This document shows, in pieces, positions 37,553 through 47,251 of a stretch of DNA of 64,000 bases. The translations under genes were made by a program, and so were the position numbers. Every line of letters starts with the position of its first letter. Position 1 is the stretch's first letter. Origin of the DNA: Micromonospora gifhornensis (lineage in GTDB: Bacteria; Actinomycetota; Actinomycetes; Mycobacteriales; Micromonosporaceae); NCBI RefSeq assembly GCF_016863515.1, contig NZ_BOPA01000025.1, forward strand, positions 1-64,000, in the 5' to 3' direction. The notes under the pieces are model-generated. The model was not told the origin of the DNA. It worked only from the letters and a program-made list of their open reading frames with translations, and did not search any database.

Positions 37553-38827
37553 TCAGTTCACCAGGTATTCCGGGCTGGCGAGGCCGAGGGTCAGCAGTTG
37601 TCGTGGATTCTTCGCCCGCTGCAACACCAGGTAGGTTCGGTTCGTCCAGGTCTCGACCGCCAGCAGGTTCGCCAACTCCTCCGGATTCAGCCGGTCGATC
37701 TGCGTGAGCCCGGCGAGCAGGTCCGCGAAGCCCAGGCGTGCCTGGGCCGCGGCCGAGGTCAGCCAAGCGGCTCCACTCGGCCAGCCACCCACGCTCAGCG
37801 GCGCGAACGGCACCTGTCCCAGGCCGGACAGACCGCTCACGACCTGATGCAGGGTCTGCTTGGAGAAGTCCGCAGGCCGGATCCGCAACTGACGCAGCGC
37901 GCCGACGAGCCACTCCACCGGCTGCTTCACGACGCGATGACGCGCCGACCGGAACTCCTCGTCCTCGAAGAGGACCCGCAGCATCCGCATGCCGACCGGA
38001 TATGCGGCAACCATCTTCCGCAGGGTGGAGGCGGCGATCGGTTCGGTCGAGGACACGTACCGGAACCACAGGCGCTCGGCGATGAAGCGGGCGCAGGCCG
38101 GTTGATCCGTCAAGTGGTCGACCAGGGAGTACGCGTCGAAGTGGGCGGTGGTGCCGAGGATCGTCTTGCGCCCGCTGTCGTGATCGGCCGGAAAGAAGAT
38201 GGCGTTCTCCGGGTGACTCAGGTCGGTCTTCCAGCCGGTCAGCGCCCGGCCCGCCGCCTTGACATCCTGCTCGGTGTAGTTGCCGATGCCGAGCGTGAAC
38301 AGTTCGAGCAACTCCCGGGCGAGGTTCTCGTTCGGTGCGCTCCTGGTGTTGAGCTGCCCGTCGAGCCAGTAGACCAGCGCCGGGTCGGAAACCAGCTTCC
38401 TGGCCATCGTACGAAAGCTGGGTGAGCTGCGGATCTTCATGTGCTGGGCGAGCATGAACTGCGGACTGCCGACCTTTCGCATCGACGTCGCCCAGTGCCC
38501 GTGCCAGAAGAACAGCAGCTTTTCGTTGGCCTGGTGGTCGGCGACGGTCAGTCGGTCCAGCCACCATCGGATGATCGCATCGGAGTGCTCGATCCGCAGG
38601 GCTTCCGCCCTCGTCCGTTCTTCGACGGTCGGGTTCGGGAGATCGTCGAAGGCGTCCGGCCCGAGAACGGGGATCGGTGCCCTGGCGGCACCCCGATCCG
38701 GCCCGACGGGCGCCATCAACCGCTCCACCGTCGCGGAGTAGCCGACCCGCTCGGCGGCCGCCAGCTCCGCAGCCGTAGGGCCGAAGCCCGCCCGCCGCAA
38801 CAGCATCGCGAGGTCACCGCTCATCAT
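37553..38827 (-). CDS. DUF1800 protein
   Basis: 424 residues, mostly helical. MLLRRAGFGPTAAELAAAERVG at the start, FFWHGHWATSMRKV, NENLARELLELFTLGIGNYTEQDV and RALTGWK are hallmarks of the family. No signal peptide, so it may travel with the Tat-exported DUF1501 partner or stay inside. The 1-nt gap implies translation coupling and a joint role, still undefined. Confidence 0.9.
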   Translation of the reverse strand: MMSGDLAMLLRRAGFGPTAAELAAAERVGYSATVERLMAPVGPDRGAARAPIPVLGPDAFDDLPNPTVEERTRAEALRIEHSDAIIRWWLDRLTVADHQANEKLLFFWHGHWATSMRKVGSPQFMLAQHMKIRSSPSFRTMARKLVSDPALVYWLDGQLNTRSAPNENLARELLELFTLGIGNYTEQDVKAAGRALTGWKTDLSHPENAIFFPADHDSGRKTILGTTAHFDAYSLVDHLTDQPACARFIAERLWFRYVSSTEPIAASTLRKMVAAYPVGMRMLRVLFEDEEFRSARHRVVKQPVEWLVGALRQLRIRPADFSKQTLHQVVSGLSGLGQVPFAPLSVGGWPSGAAWLTSAAAQARLGFADLLAGLTQIDRLNPEELANLLAVETWTNRTYLVLQRAKNPRQLLTLGLASPEYLVN

Positions 38828-38933
38828 GCCAACTTATGTCGGGTCGTACGACCTGCACAGGCCGATCCGAAGTGGATTGGTGTCGCGCGTTCGCCTCCCG
38901 GTGGTCTGCCTGCGGCACACGGCACCGCCGAGC

Positions 38934-40370
38934 CTAGCGGGCGGGCCGGGTCACTATCACACCGAGCAGGTTCGCCTCGGCCCGGCGGAGCACTCCGCCG
39001 GTGGCGCTGAGCTGCTCGGCCGGGGTCACCCCGACGCGGCAGACGACAAGGGTGGCGCTGGTGGCGCTGACGAGCGTCGTCGCCTCCACGTCGGACAGCG
39101 GCGGCGGTGTGCTGACCACGACGAGAACCCGCCCCAGCCGGAAGGACTCCAGCAGGTTGGCCAGCCGATCGGGCCGGTACAGCTGCTCCGGCGGGGACGA
39201 CTCGACGCCACCGGCGGGTAGCACGTAGAGGGGAAGATCTGGACGCCACTTGACGATGACATCGTCGATGCCGGCGGTACCGGCCAGGATGGCTGCCAGC
39301 CCTGCCTCGTTGGGCACCGCGAACAACTTGTGGATCTGCGGCTCACGGAGATTTCCGTCGACGAGCACCACTGTCTCCCCGGCCCGCGCGAACGCGAGCG
39401 CGAGGTCTCCTGCGACCGCTGCCTGCCCGTCATCAGCGCCGCAGCCCGTGACCGCCAGACTGGTCAGCTGCTGGCCGATCTGCTGGAGCCGGATGTTCGT
39501 CCGGATCTGCCGGAACGTCTCGACGGTGGCGGAGGAGTCCTCGCGCGCGGTGAGTGACACATCCGGGCCGGTCGCGACGGTACCCAGCAGGGTCAGCTCG
39601 GCGACCTCGGCGGCGTGCTGCTCGTCGCGTACGGTGCGATTGCCGGCGTAGCGCAGTATCGCCGCGCCCACCCCGACGAACAGCCCGCCGGCAAGACCAA
39701 GACCGACATTGACCAGCGGTCGAGGCGATTCCGGCGACGACGGTGTGGTGGCCGCGCGGACCACGGACACCTTGATCGGCGGCGTTTCGATCTCGGTCGG
39801 CTGTTCGAGCTGGGTGATGAAGCCGGGCAACTCGTCCGCGATCGTGTTGGCGATGTCCCGGGCCCGCTGCGGGTCCGAGTCACGGACCTCGACGTCCAGT
39901 ACGGCCGTGCTGGCCTTACCCGTCACGGTCACCTTCGACATCAGTTCCTCGGGCGAGTAGCCGAGCCCCAGCCGATCCGTCACCGCCGCCGCAACCGTCG
40001 GGCTGTTCGCGATCTCGCTGTAGGACCGGACCCGCTGGAGGATGTAGTTACCCCCGGCGTTGAGCTGGTGGACGTCCGGCTTGTCGAAGTTGGGCGAGAA
40101 GAACAACTGCGCACTCGCCTTGTACGTCGGGGTCTGCGTCAGGGACGCCAGCGCGCCGCCCGCACCACCGAGCAGGACCAGGATGACCAACGGCAACCGG
40201 TAGTCGCGTACGGCCCGCAGGTGATGGCGGGGGGTCAACTGGGCCCACTGCCGCGCCACCAGAAGCGATCTGTCGGCGGCGGCACCGAGCCGGGACAGGT
40301 GTCGGGACAGGCCCGATGCCGGGTGGGACTCCTCGGCCGGGGATGACGACCTGGATAGCCGCACGTTCAT
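38934..40370 (-). CDS. Wzz-like polysaccharide co-polymerase with degenerate tyrosine-kinase domain
   Basis: 478 residues. Wzz chain-length domain between TM segments at about 58-80 and 222-245, followed by a CpsD/BY-kinase-like domain. The Walker A position reads TGCGADDGQAAVAG in place of a GxxxxGKS motif, so ATP binding is doubtful, although Walker A' (VVLVDGNLREPQIHKLF) is kept and no C-terminal Tyr cluster is present. Expected role: control of polymer length in the adjacent capsule/EPS cluster. Overlaps the polymerase gene by 4 nt. Confidence 0.85.
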   Translation of the reverse strand: MNVRLSRSSSPAEESHPASGLSRHLSRLGAAADRSLLVARQWAQLTPRHHLRAVRDYRLPLVILVLLGGAGGALASLTQTPTYKASAQLFFSPNFDKPDVHQLNAGGNYILQRVRSYSEIANSPTVAAAVTDRLGLGYSPEELMSKVTVTGKASTAVLDVEVRDSDPQRARDIANTIADELPGFITQLEQPTEIETPPIKVSVVRAATTPSSPESPRPLVNVGLGLAGGLFVGVGAAILRYAGNRTVRDEQHAAEVAELTLLGTVATGPDVSLTAREDSSATVETFRQIRTNIRLQQIGQQLTSLAVTGCGADDGQAAVAGDLALAFARAGETVVLVDGNLREPQIHKLFAVPNEAGLAAILAGTAGIDDVIVKWRPDLPLYVLPAGGVESSPPEQLYRPDRLANLLESFRLGRVLVVVSTPPPLSDVEATTLVSATSATLVVCRVGVTPAEQLSATGGVLRRAEANLLGVIVTRPAR

Positions 40371-41770
40371 TCCTCACTCGCTCCGGCAGCCCCACCAGAG
40401 GGCGCCAGTGGACTTCTCAGCAGGGTGTCGTGGGGACGGGTCGAGGGCCGCGCCGCCGCGGCGGACGCGGATCGCTCGGCGGTCGCCAGCCCGGCGGCCA
40501 GGATCAGTACGGCGACGGCACAGGGCCACAGGTAGACGTCGAAGAAGAAGATCTGGGCGGCGATGCCGACCACGAGGAGCCGGGCGGCCAACGACCTGGA
40601 CGTGGCGAACAGGGCGATCAGGAGGGCGACGAAGGCCGCGACGGTGATCAGCCCGAAGTCGTACCAGAGGGTCAGGTAACTGTTGTCGAAGGTCTGGGCC
40701 AGATGATCGCCGATCCCCACCTGCTGGAAGAACCGGACGTGCGCCTCCGGCCCCAGGCCGAACAGCAGTGTGTCGACACGTTCCGACAGGCCTGACCAGG
40801 CGACGTCGTAGCGGCTGTAACGAGCGGTGGCGGACGACGACCCCGAGACGTTGGAGAGCCGGGCGGTGAGTATGTCGAGCGCACCGCGTACCGGGCCCGG
40901 CCTGACGACGAGCAGCGCCGTCCCGGCAACCGCGAAGGCGAACACGATCGTGAGCCCTCGGCGGGTCACCTTCCGCTCCTGGCCCAAATACCAGACGACC
41001 AGGGCGAAAGCCATCCCGATCCATGCGCTCCGGGAGCCGGAGAGCAGCAGCCCGATCGCACTGGCCGCGAACGGCACCTGCCACATCCGCCCCCGCAGCG
41101 CGATGGCGATGCACATCGCCATCAGGCAGAAGGCGCCGTACACGATGGGATGCCCGACGGTTCCCACGGAGCGTCCCTCGCCGGCGGTCGAGGTGAACGC
41201 GTTGCTGACCGCCCACCCGTCCAGCAGCGGCCATGTGCCGGAGACCCGCTGGTACATCGCCAGGACGGCGACCGGAACACCGACCCAGGCGAAGGCCCGG
41301 GCGAGCCGGAGCAGGCCTGCCGGCTCGCGCCGGGCCTCATCCACCACGTGCCAGGTGATGAGCGCGTAGCAGACGAACGGCACGAGCGAGATGACGAGAT
41401 CCTTGGGTCCGCTCCAGCTCACCAGGGCGGCCAGGACGGCGACAGCGGGAACGACGAAGGCGAGCATCCCGGGCGAGGCGAGCGGGGTGTCGGGGTGGAA
41501 CCTTTGCAGGCGTCCGAACCCAGCGATGAGGGTCGCGCCCAGCAGGATGACCCAGACCGGCTCGGTGGGGTAACCCGGGTCCGCGGTCACCGGTACGAGG
41601 AACAGCACCGCGAAGAGCGCATAGTTCAGCCGCGACGGTGTCCAGAGACCCCAGCCGAGCAGGGCGACGAGTGCGATGACGGCCACCAGGGCGGGCCACC
41701 AGCTCACCACCACACCGACGGTGACAGCCAGTGCCGCGGCCGGGACGAATATCTTCGCGGGGTTGGTCAC
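40367..41770 (-). CDS. O-antigen ligase/polymerase family membrane protein (Wzy-like)
   Basis: 467 residues, about 12 TM segments, GTG start. The large extracytoplasmic loop and SGSRSAWIGMAFALVVWYLG match the Wzy_C family; GVGDHLAQ- and SNVSGSSSATARY-type stretches lie in the loop before the last helices. It probably joins lipid-linked repeat units outside the membrane. Its start overlaps the stop of the upstream glycosyltransferase. Confidence 0.85.
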   Translation of the reverse strand: MTNPAKIFVPAAALAVTVGVVVSWWPALVAVIALVALLGWGLWTPSRLNYALFAVLFLVPVTADPGYPTEPVWVILLGATLIAGFGRLQRFHPDTPLASPGMLAFVVPAVAVLAALVSWSGPKDLVISLVPFVCYALITWHVVDEARREPAGLLRLARAFAWVGVPVAVLAMYQRVSGTWPLLDGWAVSNAFTSTAGEGRSVGTVGHPIVYGAFCLMAMCIAIALRGRMWQVPFAASAIGLLLSGSRSAWIGMAFALVVWYLGQERKVTRRGLTIVFAFAVAGTALLVVRPGPVRGALDILTARLSNVSGSSSATARYSRYDVAWSGLSERVDTLLFGLGPEAHVRFFQQVGIGDHLAQTFDNSYLTLWYDFGLITVAAFVALLIALFATSRSLAARLLVVGIAAQIFFFDVYLWPCAVAVLILAAGLATAERSASAAAARPSTRPHDTLLRSPLAPSGGAAGASEE

Positions 41771-42912
41771 GATCGGTTCGCTTGAAGTTCTTCGAGGTAG
41801 GAGATGAAGCTCGGCGCCGAGGAGGGGGCGCTGCTCAAGCTGACGGCGCGCTGCCGTGCTTCGTCCCGGAGCCGGTGCATGGCCGCCTCGTCCCCAGCCA
41901 GTGTCAACAGGGCGTCGGCCAGTGCGTCGGCGTCCGGCGGGACGAGCAGACCGCCCCCCTCGTCAAGGATCTCGATCGTGCCGCCCGCACGATAGCCGAT
42001 CACCGGTGTGCCCGACATCAGCGACTCCACCGTCACCCGGCCGTACGCCTCGTTGCGGGACAGCATCAGGGTGGCGTCCGCCCACTGGTAGAGCAGGTGG
42101 GGCTGGTCGGCCCACTCGGTCACCTCGACAAGGTGACCGACCTCGTGTTCCACGGCAAGTGCCCGGACCGACCGTACGGCGTCGGCATCGCCGACACCCG
42201 CGAGCCGCATCTCGAACGCCTGCCCGGCTCGGGCGCAGCGGCCGAGGGCCTTGATCGCGTCGGCCTGGCCCTTCTCCGCGGTGAAGCGCCCGAGCAGCAG
42301 TAGCCGGCCCAGGCTTGCCGGGCGCGGTCGCGGCTCGCGGACCGGAACCTCCGTGTGGCGCGCGACCGACGGCACGATCACCCGTAGTTTCCGCTCGGCT
42401 TCCGGGGCGGCGTCCCGCAACTGACCGGCGACATACCGGGAGATCGCGACCACGCCGTCGGCCCGACCGGCGATGATCCGGGCGATCATCCGTCTCGGCA
42501 GCACCGACCGCAGACTCGGGTTGCTGAGCAGGCTCTCCCGGACCGTCCAGACCTGCCGAACCCGCGCCATGCCGGCCGCGAACGCGCCGGCCGGCACCAC
42601 GGCCGAGTTGGTCACCACGAGATCGGGGCGCGCCTGCCTGATGTACCGAAGGTAACGGGGAACGGAAAGCGCCGCCTGACCTGTCCGCACCAGCCCGACC
42701 AGCGGATTGTGGCGCTTGCCCATCCACAGAGTGGTCGGCAGGACCACCACCTGCGCGCCCGCGTCGACGAGTTCGGCGCGCAGTGGACCGTCGTCCGGCA
42801 CGGTGACTGTCACGCGGTGGCCACGGACCTCGACCGCCTCCCGCACCAGAGCGACAAGTGACCGCTCGGCGCCCATGAGGTCCGACGAGTGGCTCACGAA
42901 CAGGATGTGCAC
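41767..42912 (-). CDS. Glycosyltransferase family 4
   Basis: 381 residues from GTG 42912 (opens VHILFVSHSSDLMGAERSL, the GT4 N-terminal nucleotide fold). C-terminal GRFTAEKGQADAIKALG and EX7E-type DATLMLSRNEAYGRVTVESLMSGTPVIGY bind the sugar nucleotide. The longer reading to 43218 runs into the GT2 gene and is discarded. Retaining enzyme of unknown sugar specificity in the polysaccharide cluster. Confidence 0.9.
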   Translation of the reverse strand: MHILFVSHSSDLMGAERSLVALVREAVEVRGHRVTVTVPDDGPLRAELVDAGAQVVVLPTTLWMGKRHNPLVGLVRTGQAALSVPRYLRYIRQARPDLVVTNSAVVPAGAFAAGMARVRQVWTVRESLLSNPSLRSVLPRRMIARIIAGRADGVVAISRYVAGQLRDAAPEAERKLRVIVPSVARHTEVPVREPRPRPASLGRLLLLGRFTAEKGQADAIKALGRCARAGQAFEMRLAGVGDADAVRSVRALAVEHEVGHLVEVTEWADQPHLLYQWADATLMLSRNEAYGRVTVESLMSGTPVIGYRAGGTIEILDEGGGLLVPPDADALADALLTLAGDEAAMHRLRDEARQRAVSLSSAPSSAPSFISYLEELQANRS

Positions 42913-42916
42913 GAAC

Positions 42917-43813
42917 TCAGAACCTATCGGTGGGGCCATGCACGCCGCGGATCCCGTCCCAGTAGCCGACAAGCACGGCCAGGGCTGCGCGTCGCTGCTC
43001 CCGGCCGCCCACACCGATTCGCAGCAGCGATCGCGCCAGGTTCTTGTAGTGGATCGGTTCGCCGAGCATGATTCGCCGCACCGGACGGGCGTAGTGCTTG
43101 CGGATGTACAGGATCTCGTTGCGGTGGTGGTAGTAGCGGGCTCGTGGGCTGGCGCCGCTGAGGCTGCCGCCCCGCTTGTGCCAGACCTCGGAGGCGCAGA
43201 CGAAGCCGACCCGGCCACCTGTGTCGCTGAGCCGGCGTACCAGGTCGAACTCCTCCTTGTAGTGGAAGAAGCGTTCGTCGAAGAAGCCGATCGCCGCGAC
43301 CTGGGACAGCCGCAGGAGCAGCGAGGCGCCGGTGACCATGTCGACCTCGTGTACTCCCGCGTCGCAACCGCCGCAGTGGAACGGGCGGACCTTGCCCTTC
43401 GGCAGCATGGCCGCCACCACGTACGGCTCCACCTGGGTGTCGGTCGGCTCGGCGGAGGTGGTTTGCAGCGAGGCCGACACGGCGAACCGGTCCGCCCGTG
43501 ACAGTAGGGCCGCCAGCGCGTGCGGTCGCGGCACGGCGTCCGCGTTCAGCAGCCAGACCCAGGTCGTCCCGATGCTCTGCGCCTTGCGGAGGCCGGCGTT
43601 CATCCCGCCCGCGTAACCCAGGTTCCGGTCGAGTTTGACGAGCGTGAAGGGCTCTGGTGCCGATTCGAGCCGGTCGATCGAGTCGTCGACGGAACCGTTG
43701 TCCACGACGATCACGTCCGGCACCTGGCTACCGTCGAGGACCGCCCGAAGGCACCGGAGGGTGTCGTCCGCGCAGTTCCAGTTCAGGATCACTGCCACGA
43801 CTCTGTCAGCCAC
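42917..43813 (-). CDS. Glycosyltransferase family 2 (rhamnosyl-type)
   Basis: 298 residues, GTG start. GT-A fold with VVAVILNWNCADDTLRCLRA, DVIVVDNGSVDDS and metal motif LLNADAVPRPHA; DMVTGASLLLRLSQV and FFDERFFHYKEEFDLVRRL match the rhamnosyltransferase-like group that builds O-antigen and EPS chains. Overlaps the flippase stop by 8 nt. Confidence 0.9.
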   Translation of the reverse strand: MADRVVAVILNWNCADDTLRCLRAVLDGSQVPDVIVVDNGSVDDSIDRLESAPEPFTLVKLDRNLGYAGGMNAGLRKAQSIGTTWVWLLNADAVPRPHALAALLSRADRFAVSASLQTTSAEPTDTQVEPYVVAAMLPKGKVRPFHCGGCDAGVHEVDMVTGASLLLRLSQVAAIGFFDERFFHYKEEFDLVRRLSDTGGRVGFVCASEVWHKRGGSLSGASPRARYYHHRNEILYIRKHYARPVRRIMLGEPIHYKNLARSLLRIGVGGREQRRAALAVLVGYWDGIRGVHGPTDRF

Positions 43814-45044
43814 TGTTACCTACCTTGGACGGGACATCCGGCTGGGGCACCGGCTCGACCGGCGTGACCGGACGCTGCTTGAGGGCGACGGCGGTGGCCG
43901 TGGCGTGCAGCGCGAACAGCACGACCGAGGTGAGCGCGACGCCCACGGCACCGAACGCGGGGGCAGCCAGTGAGTAACCCGCGATCGCGATCACCGCGGT
44001 GCCCGCCGCGACCACCGCGGTGGCCCGCTCCCCGCCGAGGTTGACCAGCCGGGCACTGAGAACCTTGCCGACGGTCACCGCGACACTGCGCGCCACCAGG
44101 ATGGCGCCGAGCAGGAGCGCAGCCTCGTAGCCGCTGGTCAGCACACCGATCGCGGCCAGGCCTGCGAGGACCGCGACGCTCATGCCGAGCGTCAGGTAGA
44201 GCGCCCGACGCAGGACGCCGGACAGCCGTCGTTCCGATCCGTCGGCATGGTCGCCGAGGGTCCGCTGGGCTGCGACGACGGCACCGGCCTGGGTGAACTC
44301 GATCGCCGCCACCGCCAGCGAGTACACGGCGAGCGCGTCGGGTCCCTGATGACGGGCCAGGGCGAGTTGATCGAAGCGGTAGGTGAAGACCTGAGCCACC
44401 GCACCGGCGTGGGTGAGCCCCAGCCTGGTCAGTCGTTCGCTCGGCGGTGACCGCCGTCGGGCCAGCCGGAACAGGGCGGGTCCGTAACGTGTCCACAGCG
44501 CCACCGCCATCAGCGTCTGACAGCCGAGCCAGGCCAGCAGCCACAGTTGCGCATCCCGCACGGACCCGAGGATCAGTACGACGTAGAGCGCCGGGGCGAC
44601 GGCGGCGAAGACCGCGCGATACCGGTACACGCTCAGGAACCTGCCCAGCGTCAGCCCGGCCGCGGCGGGGACGTTGCTGGCCGCGATACAGGCAGCCCCC
44701 GCTGCGGCGACGCTCGCCACGGCCGCGTCCGAGTAGAGCGCGAAGATCCAGGCCAGCACCGCCGTGAGTGGCACGGTCGCGAGGTACACGGCAAGGCTGC
44801 GGCGTCCCGCCGTCTCGTCCAGCCACTGGCGGCCCTGTGCCAGCAGGAACGTCTCCAGGGACAGCCCGCCTACCGCGACGCCGATGGCGGCACTCGTCGT
44901 CGTCGCCACCAGCAGGCCGCGTTCGGACGGCGGAAGTGCCACGCTCAGCAGGATGGCGACACCGGACATCGCCAACGCGGAGACGTACATCATGGTGGCG
45001 CTGTCTGCCATCCGGCGGACCGGGCCACCCAGTGATCGGGTCAT
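43806..45044 (-). CDS. Wzx-like polysaccharide flippase
   Basis: 412 residues with about 12 hydrophobic helices and few charged loops. Fits the oligosaccharide flippase/MATE-like family that moves undecaprenyl-linked repeat units to the outer face. No strong motif, so the call rests on topology and position between two GT2 genes. Overlaps by 4 nt the GT2 gene upstream. Confidence 0.78.
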   Translation of the reverse strand: MTRSLGGPVRRMADSATMMYVSALAMSGVAILLSVALPPSERGLLVATTTSAAIGVAVGGLSLETFLLAQGRQWLDETAGRRSLAVYLATVPLTAVLAWIFALYSDAAVASVAAAGAACIAASNVPAAAGLTLGRFLSVYRYRAVFAAVAPALYVVLILGSVRDAQLWLLAWLGCQTLMAVALWTRYGPALFRLARRRSPPSERLTRLGLTHAGAVAQVFTYRFDQLALARHQGPDALAVYSLAVAAIEFTQAGAVVAAQRTLGDHADGSERRLSGVLRRALYLTLGMSVAVLAGLAAIGVLTSGYEAALLLGAILVARSVAVTVGKVLSARLVNLGGERATAVVAAGTAVIAIAGYSLAAPAFGAVGVALTSVVLFALHATATAVALKQRPVTPVEPVPQPDVPSKVGNSG

Positions 45045-45913
45045 GCCCGCAGCCCCGCGACTGTCCCGCGGACGACCGCTGCCCCGGCCGCTGGACCCGC
45101 CACCAGCAGTGCCTTGGCGGCATAGCCGAGGCGGGCGGCGGCGACCAGCGGGACGCGGTGCCTGTGGTGCTTCCGGAAGAAGATCATGCAGCTTCGGCTG
45201 GCATGGAAGTACGTGACCAGCGACTTGGCCCTGAGGTCCGAGGTCGCGCCGGTAGCGGCACCGCCGGCGTGCGCCACCCGCAGGTCCGGTACCGCCGTGA
45301 GCGGTATGCCGAGCTGGGCGGCCCGTACGGCGAGGTCCGCCTCCTCGTAGAAGAGGAAGAAGTCCTCCGAGAAGCCCGCCAACTCCTCGTACGCCTTGGC
45401 CGTGATGATCATCGAATGGCCGGCGACGTAGCAGAGCCTGCGGGTGGACACCTGCCCGTCCGACGGCGGGTGTCCGCTCCGGCCGGTCCAGAGGTCCAAC
45501 GCGCCGAGATCGGCAGGGCCCGCACGGTCGGTGCCGCTGCTCGTCGCCGCGATCACGCGATCGCCGACGTCGAGCACGTCGAGCGCGCAGGAGAGCGCGC
45601 CGCCGACGACACGGGTGTCCGGATTGAGGACCCAGATCACCTCTGCGCCGATCTCCAGGAGCCAGCGTGCGGCGAGGTTGTTCCCGGCGGCGTACCCCAC
45701 GTTTCCGTGGCCGTGGAACACCCGACTTGTCAATCCGTGTCGTCGGGCCTGCTCAGCGACCTCGTCGAGCTCCTGCCGCTGGTCGCTGTTGTCAACGATC
45801 GCCACGGCGACCGGTAGGTCGGAGCCAGCATGTCGGGCCAGCACCGTGTGCACGAGCTCGGCCACGTCGTCGGCGCCGAAATAGTTGACGATCGAGATGC
45901 CCAGCATGCTCAT
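45041..45913 (-). CDS. Glycosyltransferase family 2
   Basis: 290 residues. LGISIVNYFGADDVAELV, VAIVDNSDQRQEL, VIWVLNPDTRV (metal motif) and the acceptor-site YVAGHSMIITAKAYEELAGFSEDFFLFYEEADLAVRA define the fold. Paralogous in layout to the GT2 at 42917-43813. Probably adds one sugar of the repeat unit. Confidence 0.9.
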   Translation of the reverse strand: MSMLGISIVNYFGADDVAELVHTVLARHAGSDLPVAVAIVDNSDQRQELDEVAEQARRHGLTSRVFHGHGNVGYAAGNNLAARWLLEIGAEVIWVLNPDTRVVGGALSCALDVLDVGDRVIAATSSGTDRAGPADLGALDLWTGRSGHPPSDGQVSTRRLCYVAGHSMIITAKAYEELAGFSEDFFLFYEEADLAVRAAQLGIPLTAVPDLRVAHAGGAATGATSDLRAKSLVTYFHASRSCMIFFRKHHRHRVPLVAAARLGYAAKALLVAGPAAGAAVVRGTVAGLRA

Positions 45914-45949
45914 CGAAGCGTCGCGGTAGGCATGGTCGCGGTAGGCGTG

Positions 45950-47083
45950 TCAGACAACGGCATGTCGGACCCAGGCGGAGAAGTTCGCGGCGAAGGCCGC
46001 CTCGGAGAATCGTGACGCGTTGGCCCGGATCACGTTCTCGTCCAGGTCGTCGAGGCGGGTCAGCAGGCCCGAGAACCCGTCCGGCGTGGTCGAGTCGGTG
46101 AGTATCCCGGTCTCACCGTCGACGACCGTCTCCAGCAGCCCGCCACGGTTGATGCCGATGACGGGGGTGCCGCAGGCCTGTGCCTCGACCGGGATGATGC
46201 CGAAATCCTCGTGAACGGGAAACAGCAGCGCCTTGGCGCCCCAGTAGAGCTGCCGCAGCCGGTCCTTGCTCGGCATCACCTCGAACGTGACGGGGACGGT
46301 GACGCGTTCGGCGAGGCGGCGGAGGTTGACCTCCTCGGGCCCGGAACCGGCGATCACCACGGGTAGCCCGGCTGCCTCGGCGATCTGAATGATCAGGTCG
46401 AACCTCTTGTACGGGATCCACCGTCCCACGCCGAGCAGGTAGTCCCTCGACTGTGCCCGGTCGGCTGCCGGCGCGGACGAGAAGTAGTCTGTCTCGACCG
46501 GGGGATTCACCACCACGGCGTCGCGACCCCAGTAGCGCCGGATCCGCCCCTGCACCTCGCGAGAGTTGGCCGCATAGCTGTGCACGTGCCGGCTGAGGCG
46601 TACGTCGACCGATTGGAGCATCAGTCGTGGCAGGGCGAGCAGCGGGTTCTCGCCCCGGCCGTCAAGTCCCGGGCTCCAGAGGTACCGTGCCGGGGCGTGG
46701 ACGTAACTCAGGTGACGGGCTTCCGGCCCGATCTTCACCGTGTGGGCGAAGGCGTGACTGGACGAGATGACCACGTCGAACCGCTGCCGGGTGAGAGTTC
46801 GCCAGGCGAGCGGCATCAGCGGCAGCGCCACCGCCTTGCTGCGCCGCAGCGGAGTCCGCGCCAGCCACGACTCTCGCAGGCTCGCCTCCGCGACGCCGGG
46901 ATCCTTCCACAGTACGAAGCGTTCACCGTGCGGCACGAGATCGGTGATCCGGCGGAACACCTTTTCCGAGCCGCCGGTGACACCGAACCATTCGTGTACC
47001 AGTGCCACGGACGAACCAGTGAGCAGTTCGTCGTGCGCCGGCGGGCGTGATCGCGCAGGGTTGGTTACCGACAGCTCTTCCAC
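45950..47083 (-). CDS. Glycosyltransferase family 4
   Basis: 377 residues from GTG 47083 (start VEELSVTNPARS). Opens VALVHEWFGVTGGSEKVF; YVHAPARYLWSPGLD, AANSREVQGRIRRYWG, VVNPPVETDYF, GVGRWIPYKRFDL and EDFGIIPVEAQACGTPVIGINRGG are typical of WbaZ/mannosyltransferase-like enzymes acting early on the lipid-linked sugar. The 168-bp gap upstream holds no recognised feature. Confidence 0.9.
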   Translation of the reverse strand: MEELSVTNPARSRPPAHDELLTGSSVALVHEWFGVTGGSEKVFRRITDLVPHGERFVLWKDPGVAEASLRESWLARTPLRRSKAVALPLMPLAWRTLTRQRFDVVISSSHAFAHTVKIGPEARHLSYVHAPARYLWSPGLDGRGENPLLALPRLMLQSVDVRLSRHVHSYAANSREVQGRIRRYWGRDAVVVNPPVETDYFSSAPAADRAQSRDYLLGVGRWIPYKRFDLIIQIAEAAGLPVVIAGSGPEEVNLRRLAERVTVPVTFEVMPSKDRLRQLYWGAKALLFPVHEDFGIIPVEAQACGTPVIGINRGGLLETVVDGETGILTDSTTPDGFSGLLTRLDDLDENVIRANASRFSEAAFAANFSAWVRHAVV

Positions 47084-47251
47084 TTGATCCCCGTGAGTTG
47101 CGGCAGCGCGATGAATTACGCGCCGCTGGCACTTTCTACCCGACCGCTCACCCGTCCGCAATCGCCCGACAGAACCGACTCGTCCGGCTCGGACATGGTC
47201 GGTGTCGACCGGCCGAGGGCCGCCGGGAGCGCGGCGCCATGTAGATACCGC

